Part shown: positions 41,567 to 52,436 of the stretch, one piece after another
Layout: every line of letters starts with the position of its first letter
How positions within the stretch are numbered: the first letter of the stretch is position 1
NCBI GenBank assembly: GCA_030323885.1
Contig: CM059189.1
Location: 51,681,661-51,745,660, forward strand
DNA from: Branchipolynoe longqiensis
Lineage: Eukaryota; Annelida; Polychaeta; Phyllodocida; Polynoidae
Length of the DNA stretch: 64,000 nt
Direction: 5' to 3'
The notes under the pieces: generated by a model
Databases searched by the model: none
Seen by the model: only the letters and a program-made list of their open reading frames with translations
What the model was told of the DNA's origin: nothing
Made by a program: the position numbers and the translations under genes

Positions 41567-41873
41567 GTTTGTTTGTTTTGTTGGGGTTTCATGTCCTGGG
41601 AACATCAAACTAAGGTCATATCAGAACGGGTACTGACTTGTGACAGTGCACACTCATGGCAACTTTATTATGCTGTCCTACTGGGAGATCAGGCTGCCAG
41701 CACCATGACCCGAAATTCCACTCAGTTACTTTATCCTGATTTTTGGCTACTCAGTCCTTGCCCTATCCTATTAATGCCGAGCGTCAGGCTAGGTAGCGAC
41801 AAGTGTCAATTGTGTATGTCATTGGTTTGACTCAACTTGGAATCGAACTCCCGACCTTCCAACACTGGAACAC
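41567..41873 (-). mobile_element. SINE-1 copy, head partly lost
   Basis: GTTTTGTTGGGGTTTCATGT at left and GGAATCGAACTCCCGACCTT at right. The A-box side is truncated after CCAACACTGGAAC. Confidence 0.87.
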
Positions 41874-42055
41874 GTCTCAGTACTCTATGAACGTGTAAAT
41901 AAATATTAGGTGTTGTCATTTTATCCACCTTAGCGACATTTTGAGTTGACTCAGCAGAAATAGAATACAATTTCGTCATGGTGTTTTTTGTTTTATGTAG
42001 TTGTTTAAGCAAGGGAAATTTCAATCATGGACGATTGGTCTTCCTCATTCCACTG

Positions 42056-42216
42056 CTTCTTGTCCTATCCTAATAATGCCGAGCACCTGGCTAGGAAGCG
42101 ACAAGTATCAATTTTTAAGTCATTGGTTTGACTCGACCAGGGTTCGAACCCATGACCCCATGATCTACCAATACTGGAGATAGACACTCTAACTCATTCA
42201 GCCATCCCGTCTTGAT
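42056..42216 (-). mobile_element. SINE-1 5' half (Ser-like head)
   Basis: CTTGTCCTATCCTAATAATG to CATTCAGCCATCCCGTCTTG, with GGGTTCGAACCCATGACC. The 3' half is missing. Confidence 0.87.
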
Positions 42217-42219
42217 CAC

Positions 42220-43100
42220 GTTTCCCATCATGCGTGGCTTTTGAACATTACACTATTTACAGTCCTGAAATCAACCGCATACCTATAGGGGAGTGGCATG
42301 TCAAATTCATCTGTCTGTTTATTTAACAAGGGATTCACCATTTTTAGTTTGTGAAACTACAAATGGCTAAACAAACACATTGCGTTATAAACACATCAGC
42401 TACAGAGGTAGCATAACCACCGTCATAAGCACCGTGTTTGTATTTGCTAGTATATACAATGATATATATCTATATAACAGCAGAATTAGACATTAACACC
42501 TCACTAGCAACTAATGAAATCAACAACTTACAATAGAAATGCATGAACAAATATAAATTATAGATAAATGGGACTAACACAAAGAATGGCGAAAGCAGGA
42601 TTTTGGATTGTTTGCAATCGATAAACAGTTACAACCCATACACAAGAAATCCAAAATTATTACTAAGACAAAATTTAAAAGATTTGAATCAAATTGGACT
42701 AGTGCTGCCCAGCGGTTAAAAGAAGTGTTAACACATTTATCCGCTATGAGCAGGGTAAATAAATTCATCAGAAAAACACATTATTTATTTCTCTGCGTTA
42801 AGTGAGTAGGACAGTGAGCAGGCGAGTGGTGGCGCCACCTTCGGAGTTGAAGCCTGAGCAGTGTATGAGTAGTCCGAGGCTCAACCACCCGATTACTGGT
42901 GGGTGGGTGTTAGGATAGTATAGTATTCTGGGTTATTATACTCGTATATTTCTTATACAGCATATATATATATATATTTATGTGTTGCATAATGCATTAT
43001 GCGAGTATAAATGCAAGGGTAAAATGTACATCCTATCTTTCCTCGTGCGCATTGGTGGAGCGCCCCCCCCCCCCCCTCACAGCTGTCGGGTATAGACTAC
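42220..43100. other. unassigned sequence; (AT)n at 42961-42978 and poly-C at 43062-43076
   Basis: No gene recognised. The 42830-42950 part has GTGGTGGCGCCACC (palindromic) and GGTGGGTGGGTG. Confidence 0.45.
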
Positions 43101-43670
43101 ATCACGGTTCCAGCGGCGCAGTGCATTGTGGGATGCATCAGAGCAAAACATGCCCCCCAAAAGCACATGGCACATGCTAATACACTGGGTGCAGCTATGA
43201 AATGTGCTAGTTTCAGATCATCTCAGCTCTTGTTTGAAACATAGAATACCAACTAAAAAAATATATATAATAAATTAAGATATTAATCTTTTATCCAGCA
43301 TTGCATTTACATCAATATAATCAGCACATCTTATGCCATGTGCATTTAGATTTAGAAAGATCTAGGCACTCAGACTAGTGTTAGAGCTAGCCAGTGTATC
43401 ATGCATTGTCAATGGCAGTGAGCAATTCCAAACAGAAAAAGTAAAATATTGATAAAACCACACCACCTAGGCACAAACCGCTTGGAACACATATAGAAAA
43501 CATGTTTAACAAAACGATTATATTAAATTAATAAGGTTAGGGTTTTGGATTTCTATTAATTTTGAATAAAACTGACATATTTCAATGTGCGTACAGGCAA
43601 AGTCAATGGCCGTACGCCTTTGCTTTGCTCCCAAGGCCGTTTTCAGCGCATGCGCAGTCGGAACCGTGAT
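43101..43670 (-). mobile_element. element X, full copy with ATCACGGTTCC inverted ends
   Basis: 570 bp. ATCACGGTTCCAGCGGCGCA at left and CAGTCGGAACCGTGAT at right are inverted ends of about 11-12 bp. The interior shares TAGTTTCAGATCATCTCAGC, CTTATGCCATGTGCATTTAG and other blocks with 63290-64000 in inverse orientation. The uninterrupted CACTGGGTGCAGCTATG here is the empty site of MULE-like MITE copy 1. No target repeat identified. Confidence 0.78.
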
Positions 43671-43917
43671 CTAGTTTATTGCGGGTGGGCGCCCCTCACG
43701 TCACACTCTGGAGGAAAATTTTGCATTGCTGTATGCACATACATCATTCTGAGCTAATTGACGGTAAAAATTACAAATTATATAGTCAATCAAATTATAT
43801 AATAACTAAACCCTCAACGCACAAAGCCTTCTTATATATTACCAGACGCTATGTAATCATTTGTATAATTATATTCAATGCATTGTATTGGAATAAGTGG
43901 CATGTAATTTCCCCATG

Positions 43918-44315
43918 TCGCCCTTTGACATACACCCTCCCCCCACTCCCCCCCCCCCCCACTCTCATCCCCGCCCCACCCCCACTCCACCCTCACTCCT
44001 ACCCCACCCCACCCCACCCACCCACAGCTCCTACCCCCACACCACCCCCACTCCACCCCCACCCCTACCCCCACTCCACCCCCACTCTGTAGCCACCCTC
44101 ACTCTATCCACCCCCACTCCACCCCCACCACCTCCACCAACAACCCCCACCACCACGACCCCCCCCCCCCCCTCGCCGTATTTCTACAGTCCCTCTCAAA
44201 TAACCCTTCCCAAACCACCCGCCATTCAAGACGATGAAATGCTAATTCTTTCACGTGTCGCGCCCCCCCCCCCCCCCCAATTCCCCCCCCCCCCCCCCAC
44301 ACGTCATCGTCATCC
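43918..44315. repeat. C-rich CCCCCACTCCACC low-complexity tract
   Basis: Repeated CCCCACTCCACC and CACCCC blocks with long poly-C runs (44160-44172, 44266-44300). On the minus strand this gives clustered G-runs. Confidence 0.9.
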
Positions 44316-44499
44316 CGTTCTCCCCTACACACACACATACCAACTAAAGCCGACACGCCGGGTGTATGACGGCCATTAGCGCGGGTAATCACGTTTACGT
44401 GTTGTGCGCGTACAGTTAATGGGGCTGGATGCACGCTCACCACCCGGTCTCACCGCGCCCTGGGTGCCGCTCCAGCACGCCCAGTGCTCGCCCGGCCAC

Positions 44500-45115
44500 T
44501 CCCCATCCCCCCCCCCCCCCCCCCCCGTCCAGCCCCATCCGCATCCCCTCCCCTCCCCTGCACCTCCCCCTCCCCCTCCTCTCCCCTCCCCTGCACCTCC
44601 CCCCTCCTCTCCCCTCCCCCCATCCCTCCCCGTCCCCGTCCCCGTCCCCGTCCCCGTCCCCGTCCGCGTCCCCGTCCCCTCCCCGTCCACCGCCCCAGTC
44701 CCCCGTCCCCCGTCCCTCGTCCCCCGTCCCTCGTCCCCCGTCCCTCGTCCCCCGTCCCCCGTCCCCCGTCCCTCGTCCCCCGTCCCCCGTCCCCCGTTCC
44801 CCGTCCCCCGTCCCCCGTCCCGTCCTCCGTCCCCTCCCCGTCCCCGTCCCCGTCCCGTCCCCGTCCCCGTCCCCGTCCCCGTCCCCGTCCCCGTCCCCGT
44901 CCCGCCCCGTCCCGTCCCCGTCCCGTGCCCGTGCCCGTGCCCGTCCCCGTCCCCGTCCCCGCCCCGTCCCCGTCCCCGTCCCCGTCCCCGTCCCGCCCCG
45001 CCCCGCCCCGTCCCCCGTCCCCGGTCCCCGTCCCCGTCCCCGTCCCCGTCCCCCAATCCTCCGCCCCGCCCCTCCCCTCTACCGCCCCTCCCCCCCCTTA
45101 CTCCTCCCCACCGCC
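44500..45115. repeat. C-rich array of CCCCGT and CCCGTCC units
   Basis: Poly-C, then CTCCCCTCCCCTGCAC blocks, then CCCCGT hexamers and CCCGTCC heptamers. All three plus-strand frames are open and Pro/Arg/Val/Ser-rich; these are artefacts. The minus strand is strongly G-quadruplex-prone. Confidence 0.95.
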
Positions 45116-45249
45116 CACCCAGTGTGTGCTGTATACCTGTGCTTTGTTTCCCGTCAGGGGGCGCCCCTCCTTACTTTGCCGGCTTTACAAAATGGGCGTC
45201 TGTCGGTCCGTGCGGGTTCCTGTTGTTTGGCGTCTCGGGTGTTCGGTGG

Positions 45250-45480
45250 TGACAGATGAAAAGAAAGAATGGAAAGACAACATTGTCGTGCTTCTCATTG
45301 AGGGGATTCATCACGGAGACAATTCAACAGGGCGGAATAATTAGCAGCAGTAGCATCGGGGCACAGCGTTGCACAAATAACGCTGAGACGGCAGGTTACA
45401 TTATCCCCGCTCATTCTGGGGTTATATTCTTTGCCACATTTCAGCGCTTAGGCCAAATATATATTTTTAAATGGTGATTG
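45250..45480. other. unique sequence
   Basis: Mixed composition, with GGAATAATTAGCAGCAG (homeodomain-type core). No gene recognised. Confidence 0.35.
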
Positions 45481-45527
45481 GCCCCGCCCGTGCCTGAAAA
45501 ATCGCCCGCCTCCCAATTTCATATATA

Positions 45528-45733
45528 CGGTAAAACCTCTCTAACCAAACACCTCCACAGATCGACCACACCACTATTTCGATCGCTTTATTTGGGTCAC
45601 AACAATACCGTTGTAAAAATGTTAGGATGTTCTAACTCCCTAAACTGATGACCTCCCTAAATGGACCACTTAAACTAAGTTAAACTTAGAGTGGGTCCCG
45701 TGGTCGGTCGATTTAGAGGAGGATTTTTAACTG
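45528..45733 (+). mobile_element. pogo-like MITE, copy 3
   Basis: CGGTAAAACCTCTCTAACC at left, TCGATTTAGAGGAGG and TTTTTAACTG at right. The inside repeats the GTGGTCGGTCGATTTAGAG block of the family with small insertions. Confidence 0.8.
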
Positions 45734-45769
45734 TTCAAAATGCGTCGGTATAACAGCAATTCAACTTTC

Positions 45770-45886
45770 GTATCAATTTTTAAGTCATTGGTTTGACTCA
45801 GCCAGGGTTCGAACACAGGAGTTTGAATGCCACGACCTACCAGAATGGGACGCGGACACTCAACTCATTCGGCCATCGCGTCTGGT
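45770..45886 (-). mobile_element. SINE-1 head fragment (Ser-like)
   Basis: TTTTTAAGTCATTGGTTTGA, CCAGGGTTCGAAC, and CATTCGGCCATCGCGTCTGG. CGTATCAA occurs at both edges (45768 and 45889 areas), which may be a short target repeat. Confidence 0.82.
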
Positions 45887-46084
45887 TACGTATCAAGTGT
45901 ACGTCGTATAGCAGAAAAATCTAAAATCTAAATAATAACCGCCCGCCGGACCCAGATTTTTATTTCCAAAGGACGATCACCAACTTTTGTTATTTGGCCT
46001 AATGCTTACTGTTGATAATGATATCCATGCAACGCGAGCGGGACCAACAATATTATATATACATTTAAATGATTCATCTAGGGA

Positions 46085-46217
46085 GATGGTTGGCTTAGGG
46101 AGTTTTTAAAAATCGTTACAATGGTATTGTATGGGCAATCATTTGGGACCCAAATAAAGCGATCAATATAGGGGAGTGGGCGATCTGTGGAGGTTGTCGG
46201 TTAGAGAGGTTTTACTG
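46085..46217 (-). mobile_element. pogo-like MITE, copy 4 (one end)
   Basis: GGGACCCAAATAAAGCGATC and GGTTAGAGAGGTTTTACTG followed by TA. The other end is decayed (GGCTTAGGGAGTTTTTAAAA). Confidence 0.8.
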
Positions 46218-46240
46218 TATATATATACATACATATATAT

Positions 46241-46272
<32 letters not shown>

Positions 46273-46274
46273 AT
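46218..46274. repeat. (AT)n microsatellite
   Basis: TATATATACATACATATATA-type run. It leads into a ~100-bp segment that has a paralogue after another (AT)n at 55506-55552. Confidence 0.9.
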
Positions 46275-46275
46275 G

Positions 46276-46372
46276 CATACAATATTGGGTTTTGTTTAAA
46301 TATGTTCAGCTTCTTGGAATTAATCATACAGTAAGTGCTTTTTAAACTATAATTTCAAACCCAAGCTGTGAG
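46276..46372 (+). repeat. ~100-bp segment duplicated at 55563-55662
   Basis: CTTGGAATTAATCATACAGT, AAGTGCTTTTTAAAC and ATTTCAAACCCAAGCTG match CTTGGAATTAATCACACAAT, AAGTACTTATTAAAA and ATTTCAAACCCAAGCTG at 55607-55661. Confidence 0.75.
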
Positions 46373-46374
46373 AG

Positions 46375-46672
46375 GAGGAGGGGAGAGGAGGGGGGAGAAG
46401 GGACGGTAGTAGGGGGGAGGGGAGCGGAAGGCAGGGGGGAGCAGAGGGGGGAGGGGAGGAGAAGCGAGGCGAGGGGAGGGGAGCGGAGGGGAGGGGGAGG
46501 GGGTGAGGGGAGGGGGGAGGGGGGATGGGGGGAGGGGAGGGGGGAGGGGAGGGGGAGGGGAGGGGGAGGGGGGATGGGGGGAGCGGAGGGGAGGGGGAGG
46601 GGGAGGGGGAGGGGGGAGGGGGGAGGGGAGGGGAGGGGGGGGGAGGGGGGGAGGGGAATGGGGGGGGGGGCG
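46375..46672. repeat. G-rich GGGGAGGGG tract
   Basis: Near-continuous GGGGAGGG units with G-runs of 4-10. High G-quadruplex potential on the plus strand. Gly/Arg and Pro/Leu frames are artefacts. Confidence 0.95.
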
Positions 46673-46803
46673 TGGTGATATAATGCTAACACCGCTCTGC
46701 CAGCAAGAAGGAAGAAGGGAATTATTAATGCCGGTAACGCGCCGTCGTTGTCATGTCGGCCCGACCGGGGATACCGGGCCGCCCTGACCGGTGTATTATT
46801 CAG

Positions 46804-47158
46804 TTACTGCGTCACGCCCCACCCCCTCCCCCCCCCCCCCCCCCCCCACTCCGGCCTTCCCACCCCCTACACCCTCCCACCCCCACCCTCCTCCCGCCCT
46901 CCCACCCCTACACCCTCCCACCCCTACACCCTCCGCCCTCCCACCCCTACACCCTCCCACCCACACCCTCCCCCCTCCCTCCCACCCCTACACCCTCCCA
47001 CCCACACCCTCCTCCCGCCCTCCCACCCCTACACCCTCCCACCCCTACACCCTCCCACCCCTACACCCTCCCACCCCTACACCCTCCCCCCTCCCCTCCC
47101 ACCCCTACACCCTCCCACCCATACATCCTCCCACCCTCCCACCCCTACACCCTCCCAC
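46804..47158. repeat. 16-bp CCCTCCCACCCCTACA array
   Basis: Poly-C, then units of CCTCCCACCCCTACAC with CCACACC and CCGCC variants. A SINE-1 3' end adjoins directly on the right. Confidence 0.95.
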
Positions 47159-47468
47159 CATCCTGGCAATATCTAAGGTAATATCAGGAAGGGTACCGAC
47201 TTGTGACAGTGCGCACTCATGGCGACTTTATAAATTATAGTACTGCCCCACTGGGAAATCATGCCGCCAGCACCATGCACTCAGTCACATTATCCTGACA
47301 CTGAGCTAACCAGTCCTTTCCATATCTTATTAATGCCAAACACGAGGCTCGGTAGCTACAAGTACCAATTATATAAGTCATTGGTTTGACTCGACCAGGA
47401 ATAGAACTCCTTACCTTCCGCACTGGAGGCCTGCTCTCTATCGATTCGGCCTCCCGGTGGCCCGGTTC
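47159..47468 (-). mobile_element. SINE-1 copy (GGTAGAGCG-like head), 3' tip missing
   Basis: Starts at TCCTGGCAATATCTAAGGTA; the CCAAC tail is replaced by the C-rich array. Head at right: ATTCGGCCTCCCGGTGGCCC. Contains an extra TAAATTATAG in the ACTTTATAGTG block. Confidence 0.87.
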
Positions 47469-47746
47469 CAACACGCCCGGGGGTGGGGTGTGTGTGGGGT
47501 GGGTGGGTCGGTTGAGGGTGGGTGGGTGAGGGTAGGGGTGGCGCCCCCGTGTGGGGACGCCGTGTTTTAATATGCAGATGTGATATCCAGCCATCGACAA
47601 ATGCAGGGGAGCATTTACCGGAAACAATGGCCTTATCTCGTGTCCCTGCCGCGCATGCGCACGCACACCAGGACATGCGCGCGGCGGCGCCAACACGTGT
47701 AGCACGCGCATGCGCGCGGATCGCCAAGAGCGTCGACCCCAATTGG
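47469..47746. other. GC-rich unique sequence
   Basis: Contains GGTGGGTGGGTC-type runs and several CGCGCATGCGC words. No gene recognised. Confidence 0.45.
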
Positions 47747-47755
47747 GGTTTGGTG

Positions 47756-48171
47756 TAGATAAAAGGTTCATGTGTACTTGTAGTACACGGGTGAATGACA
47801 ACGTAGTCTAAATACGGGCGAAAATTGCTTTAGTATGGAACAGGATGTGGAATTCCTGGTTCCAGTATCAATGGCAACTTGAAGTTATATCAGGAAATTA
47901 TAGTTGGGGAAATAGAAGAGAATGCTAAAAGATAAGATGGCGACCATAATATATTGTCAATTTGACTTGCAAAGTCTATTATTAAGCGACATGTTGTATT
48001 AGATTTTTCAAAACAAAAGTAGCGGGTAAATATAAAGATGTAGATGAAGAATCAATTTTGCTTCTTAAAATAAGAATGTGTCTGCTCGTTTCATTTACCC
48101 AGCCTCTTTCCACCTTTTCTAATGGGTTGTTCTTCACCTCTACTGCAGGTACGAGGTGAATCTTTTATCTA
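47756..48171 (+). mobile_element. MULE-like MITE, copy with 9-bp target duplication
   Basis: 416 bp with ends TAGATAAAAGGTTCA and GGTGAATCTTTTATCTA. GGTTTGGTG flanks it exactly (47747-47755, 48172-48180). The YY1-like site has changed to AAGATGGCGACC. Confidence 0.93.
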
Positions 48172-48222
48172 GGTTTGGTGGAGACATGCCGACGTGAAAA
48201 AGAAGAGAACACAACACGCCAT

Positions 48223-49315
48223 TGGTTGGTTGTTGGAGTTTTACATCCTGGCAATATCTAAGGTGATATCAGGGTGGCTATCGACTATCGACTATCGAAT
48301 ACTATTCAACATGAAGATGAATGCCAGGAAGACCAAAACAATGGTTATAAGTAAAAAGACAGATAAACCAAATATCAATATAACCATAGATGGCACAAAC
48401 ATAGAACAAGTATCCGAATTCATATATCTCGGACAAAAGATTACAAATGATGGGAGATGTGAGGAAGAAATTAAAAGAAGGATAACAATAGCCCGAACAA
48501 CATTCTCCAAAATGTATAGAGTGTTAACATCAAGTAAGGTATTAATACAAACAAGGAAGCGTATTCTTCAATGTTATGTGTGGTCTACTCTAATGTATGC
48601 GGCTGAGACATGGACAATCTCTATGAAAATGTACAAATGTTTAGCAGCATTTGAGATGTGTACTTATCGAAGGATGATGAAAATATCATGGACAAAGAAG
48701 ATCACCAACAAAGAAGTTCTTAGAAAAATTAAAACTAAGAAAAGCTTGTTTGCCACTATACAGACAAAGAAACTTATTTATTTTGGCCACATCATTCGTC
48801 AGAGTTCAATATACCGTACATTATTGGAAGGGAAGGTGAATGGCAGCAGAGGGAGAGGGAGACCAAGAATATCATGGTTTACAAATATTTCACAGTGGAC
48901 AGGCTTGAATTATTCACAGTCTATCAGAACAGCACACCATCGGGACAAGTGGAGAACCATTGCATCCAACCCTCGACTAGAGGAGGGAACTATTGATTGA
49001 TTGATCGACTTGTGACAGTGCGCACTCATGGCGACTTTATAGTGCTGCCCCACTGGGAAATCAGGCCAGAAGTTGGAGAAATCTGCCGATGAAGCCTAAT
49101 AGGTGTTCACTGTATGATTGCCAGACACAAAGTGAATCAGGCAGCTGGAACCATGACCTAATATCCCACTCAGTCACATTATCCTGACACTGAGCTAACC
49201 AGACCTTGCCCTATCCTATTAATGCCGAAGTCATTAGTTTGACTCGACGGGGAACAGAACTCCGAATCTCCCACACGCGAGGCCCATGCTCTACCATTCG
49301 GCCACTGTGCCCGGT
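48223..49315 (-). mobile_element. SINE-1, full length, split by an RTE-like LINE fragment
   Basis: 3' end GGTTGGTTGTTGGAGTTTTA (48223) through ATATCAGGGTGGCTATCG. It resumes at ~49004 with ATCGACTTGTGACAGTGCGC. Another ~70-bp foreign block sits at 49070-49142 (AGAAGTTGGAGAAATCTGCC...). Head at right: ACCATTCGGCCACTGTGCCC. Confidence 0.88.
48298..49003 (+). pseudogene. RTE-like LINE 3' fragment (copy 3)
   Basis: Matches 18403-19109 of the long copy, starting at AATACTATTCAACATGAAGA. The translation runs unbroken through YLGQKITNDGRCEEEIKRR, AAETWTISMKMYKCLAAFEM and GRGRPRISWFTNISQWT to a normal stop, so the C-terminal ~200 codons are intact. ATCGACT at the left (48280-48286, repeated at 48287-48293) and right (49004-49010) is the target duplication. 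It is 5'-truncated, hence dead. Confidence 0.93.
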
Positions 49316-49485
49316 CAGTGCCAGGATAATGTGACTGAGTGGGATATCGAGTCACGGTGCTGATGACCTGATTTCCCAATGGTGCAACCCTATAAAGTCA
49401 CTATGAGTGCGCACTGTCACAAGTCGGTACCCATCCTGATATGACCTTAGATGTTGCCAGGACGTAAAACTCCAACGACCAAATC
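49316..49485 (+). mobile_element. SINE-1 3' half
   Basis: From GTGCCAGGATAATGTGACTG to CAGGACGTAAAACTCCAACG. It joins the preceding minus-strand SINE at its head, forming an inverted pair. Confidence 0.87.
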
Positions 49486-49557
49486 AATGATTGGATTCAC
49501 GTTGTTTACTGCATCGGGCATAATATGGGTTCATTTGTACAGGTGCACCAGGCAGGT

Positions 49558-50752
49558 CGGGGGTGTGTGTGTGTGGTGTGTGTGTGGGGGGGTATGTGTG
49601 GGTGTGAGTGTGTGGGGTGTGGGTGTGTGTGTGTGGGGGGGGTGGGTGTGTGTGTGGGGGGGGTGTGTGGGTGTGTGTGGGTGTGGGTGTGTGGGGGGTG
49701 TGTGTAGATGTGGGGTGTGGAGGGTATGTGTGTGTGTGTGGTGGGGGGGGGGTTATGTGTGGGTGTGTAGGTGTGTGTGTGTGTGTGGGGGTGTTATGTG
49801 TGTATGGGTATGGGTATGTGGGTGTGGGGGGGTATGTGTGCATGTGTGTGGGTGGGTATGTGTGAGGGTGTGTATGAGTGTGTGGGTGGATGTGTGTGTG
49901 TGGGGGGGGGTATGTGTGTATGGGTATGAGTATGTGTGTGTGGGGGGTATGTGTGCATTTGTGTGGGTGGGTCTGTGTGCGGGTGTGTGCATGGGTGTGT
50001 GCGGGTGTGTGTGCATGTGTGTGTGGGCTATGTGGGTGTGGGTGGGTATGTGTGCGGGTGTGGGTATGGGTGTGTGCGGGTGTGTGTGGATGTGTATGTG
50101 TAGGGGGGGGGCGTTGTGTGTGTGGGTGTGTGGAGGGGTATGGGTATATGTGTGTGGAGGGGTATGTGTGCATTTGTGTGGGTGGGTATGTGTGCGGGTG
50201 TGTGTGTGGATGTGTGTGTGGGTGGGTTATGTGTGTGTGGGTATGGGTATGTGGGTGTGGGGGCTATGTGTGCATGTGTGTGGGTGGGTATGTGTGTGTG
50301 TATGGGTGTGTGCGGGTGTGTGTGGATGTGTGTGTGTGGGGGGGGGGTTATGTGTGTGTATGGGTATGGGTATGGGTATGTGGGGGTGTGGGGGCTATGT
50401 GTGCATGTGTGTGGGTGGGTATGTGTGTATGGGTGTGTGCGGGTGTGTGCATGTGTGTGTGTGTGTGTGTGGGGGGGGGGGTTATGTGTGTGTGGGTGTG
50501 TGTATGGGTATGGGTATGGGTATGTGGTTGTGGGGGGTATGTGTGCATGTGTGTGGGTGGGTATGTGTGTGGGTGTGTATGGGTGTGTGCCGGTGTGTGT
50601 GGATGTGTGTGTGTGGGGGGGTTATGTGTGTGTGGGTGTGTGTATGGGTATGGGTATGTGGTTGTGGGGGGTATGTGTGCATGTGTGTGGGTGGGTATGT
50701 GTGCGGGTGTATGTGGATGTGTGTGTGTGTAGGGGCGGGGGGGGGGGGGGAG
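49558..50752. repeat. TG-rich array with ~120-bp higher-order units
   Basis: GTGTGTGGGTG-type sequence with recurring landmarks GTATGTGTGCATGTGTGTGG (about nine times) and TGTGTGTGGGGGGGTTATGT, spaced roughly 110-130 bp. Long Cys/Val/Gly/Trp and His/Thr/Pro frames are artefacts. Confidence 0.95.
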
Positions 50753-51060
50753 CACTGTGCACAGAAGGCTACAATGTGCCACAGAGGAGGAATTACTCAA
50801 TAGAGTGCCCCCGGGTGGGAGGTGGCGGGCACAGCTGGGGGAGGGTTAATGTGGCCATACTGGCCCGGGCCACCCCGAGTGGCCCCAGCCGTGGCCCGCC
50901 CAGCAGGCACCGGGAGGCAGGTGCACATGGCAGCCACGTGCTACCAACAAGTCGCCGACACGGGCCGCATGAGGGGGCGGGTGGCGGGCGGCGGGCGGGG
51001 GCGTGGGGTGGGGGTGGAGGCCGCCTGTAGTTTTGCTTAGGATGAAAATGGCCTATAATT
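50753..51060. other. GC-rich unique sequence
   Basis: CpG-rich and G-rich. Open in several frames but without family resemblance. No gene called. Confidence 0.45.
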
Positions 51061-51125
51061 ACGAACTTGTATTATTTATTTATAAGCCGTGCAGTTAATT
51101 AAAGAGTTGTATTCTTTTTCAGTTC

Positions 51126-51449
51126 ACCGGGCTCGGTATTGGTACAGCGCCGGCCTCCCGTGTGGAAAATAGGGAGTTCAATTCCTAGTCGAGTCAATCC
51201 AATGACTTACAAAATTGATACTTGTCGCTTCCTAGCCTGGCGCTCAGCATTAACAGGATAGGACAAGGACTGGTTAGCTCAGTATCAGGATAATGTGACT
51301 GAGTGAAATATCGGGTCATGTTGCTGGTGTGGGCGGATTTCCTACGGTGGCAGCAAGTATAAAGTCACCATGAACACGCACAAGTCGATATCCAGCCTGA
51401 TATGACCTTAGATATCACCAGGATGTAAACCGCCAACAACCAACCGACT
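51126..51449 (+). mobile_element. SINE-1, full length (GGTACAGCG head variant)
   Basis: CCGGGCTCGGTATTGGTACA head with GGGAGTTCAATTCC. Ends GATGTAAACCGCCAACAACC. Short deletion in the GAACACGCACAAGTCG block. Confidence 0.88.
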
Positions 51450-51735
51450 TTTTTCAATTTGGGGAATTATTGACGAGACTGAATGGTAAAACGCGTCACT
51501 CTCGGCTCAGATGAGATGGAATCGGATGTGGGCGGTGTGGAGTGGGGGTGGGTGTGGGGGTGGGTGGGTGTGGGTGGGTGGAGGTGGGTTCCCCACCTAA
51601 ACACACGCACGGCGGAGACCATAATATCCGGGTGACTACTACGGCTTGCACCGGGCGGCGTTACGCGCTATTGTAATTTGTAACCAGCCAAAGGGCACTT
51701 CTTTGGCCGCGTCGTGTCACGCAAGGGGGCGCGCA
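51450..51735. other. GC-rich unique sequence with GGTGGGTG tract
   Basis: (GGGTGGGTGT)n-like run at 51540-51590. No gene recognised. Confidence 0.45.
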
Positions 51736-51736
51736 G

Positions 51737-52434
51737 GGTGGTGTGACTTTCACGTGGTTGTTGGTGTGGTGTGACTGTCACATGGTTGTCAGGGTGGTGT
51801 TACTGTCACATGGTTGTCGGTGTGGTGTTACTGTCAGGTGGTTGTCGGTGTGGTGCTACTGTCATGTGGTTGTTGGTGTGGTGTCACTGTCATGTGGTTG
51901 TTGGTGTGGTCTGACTGTCATGTGGTTGTTGGTGTGGTGTCACTGTCATATGGTTGTTGGTGTGGTGTAACTGTCATGTGGTTGTTGGTGTGGTGTTTCT
52001 GCCATGTGGTTGTTGGTGTGGTGTTACTATCACATGGTTGTCAGAGTGGTGTTACTGTCACGTGGTTGTCGGGGTGGTGTTACTCTCATGTGGTTGTCAG
52101 GGTGGGGTTACTGTCATGTGGTTGTTGGTTTGGTGCTACTGTCATGTGGTTGCCGGGGTGGTGTTACTGTCACATGGTTGTCGGGTGGGGTGACTGTCAC
52201 ATCGTTGTTGGTGTGGTGTTACTCTGATGTGGTTGTTGGGGTGGTGTGACTGTGATGTGGTTGTCAGGGTGGTGTTACTGTCATGTGGTTGTCGGGGTGG
52301 TGTTACTGTCACATGGTTGTTGGGGTGGTGTTACTGCCACATGGTTGTCGGTGTGGTGTTACTGTCACATGGTGGTTGGAGTGGGGTTACTGTCATGTGG
52401 TTGTTGGTGTGGTGTAACTGTCACATCATTGGTG
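51737..52434. repeat. 28-bp minisatellite M1 (plus orientation)
   Basis: Unit GTGGTTGTCGGTGTGGTGTT followed by ACTGTCAT, about 25 units. The reverse complement of the same unit forms 53700-53998. Confidence 0.95.
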
Positions 52435-52436
52435 TT

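Larger units (their letters stand above)
45472..45984. mobile_element. element W, copy 2, with two nested insertions
   Basis: Left part ATGGTGATTGGCCCCGCCCG, TGCCTGAAAAATCGCCCGCC and right part AACCGCCCGCCGGACCCAGA, GGACGATCACCAAC match copy 1 at 24315-24620. A pogo-like MITE (45528-45733) and a SINE-1 head (45770-45886) lie between. Confidence 0.55.

Noticed and set aside
44376..45344. Three overlapping Pro/Arg/Ser/Val frames and an Arg/Gly frame on the other strand
   Set aside because: C-rich low-complexity tract; all frames open.
49451..51030. 450- and 304-residue Cys/Val/Gly/Trp frames
   Set aside because: TG-rich array. Length reflects lack of stops, not coding.
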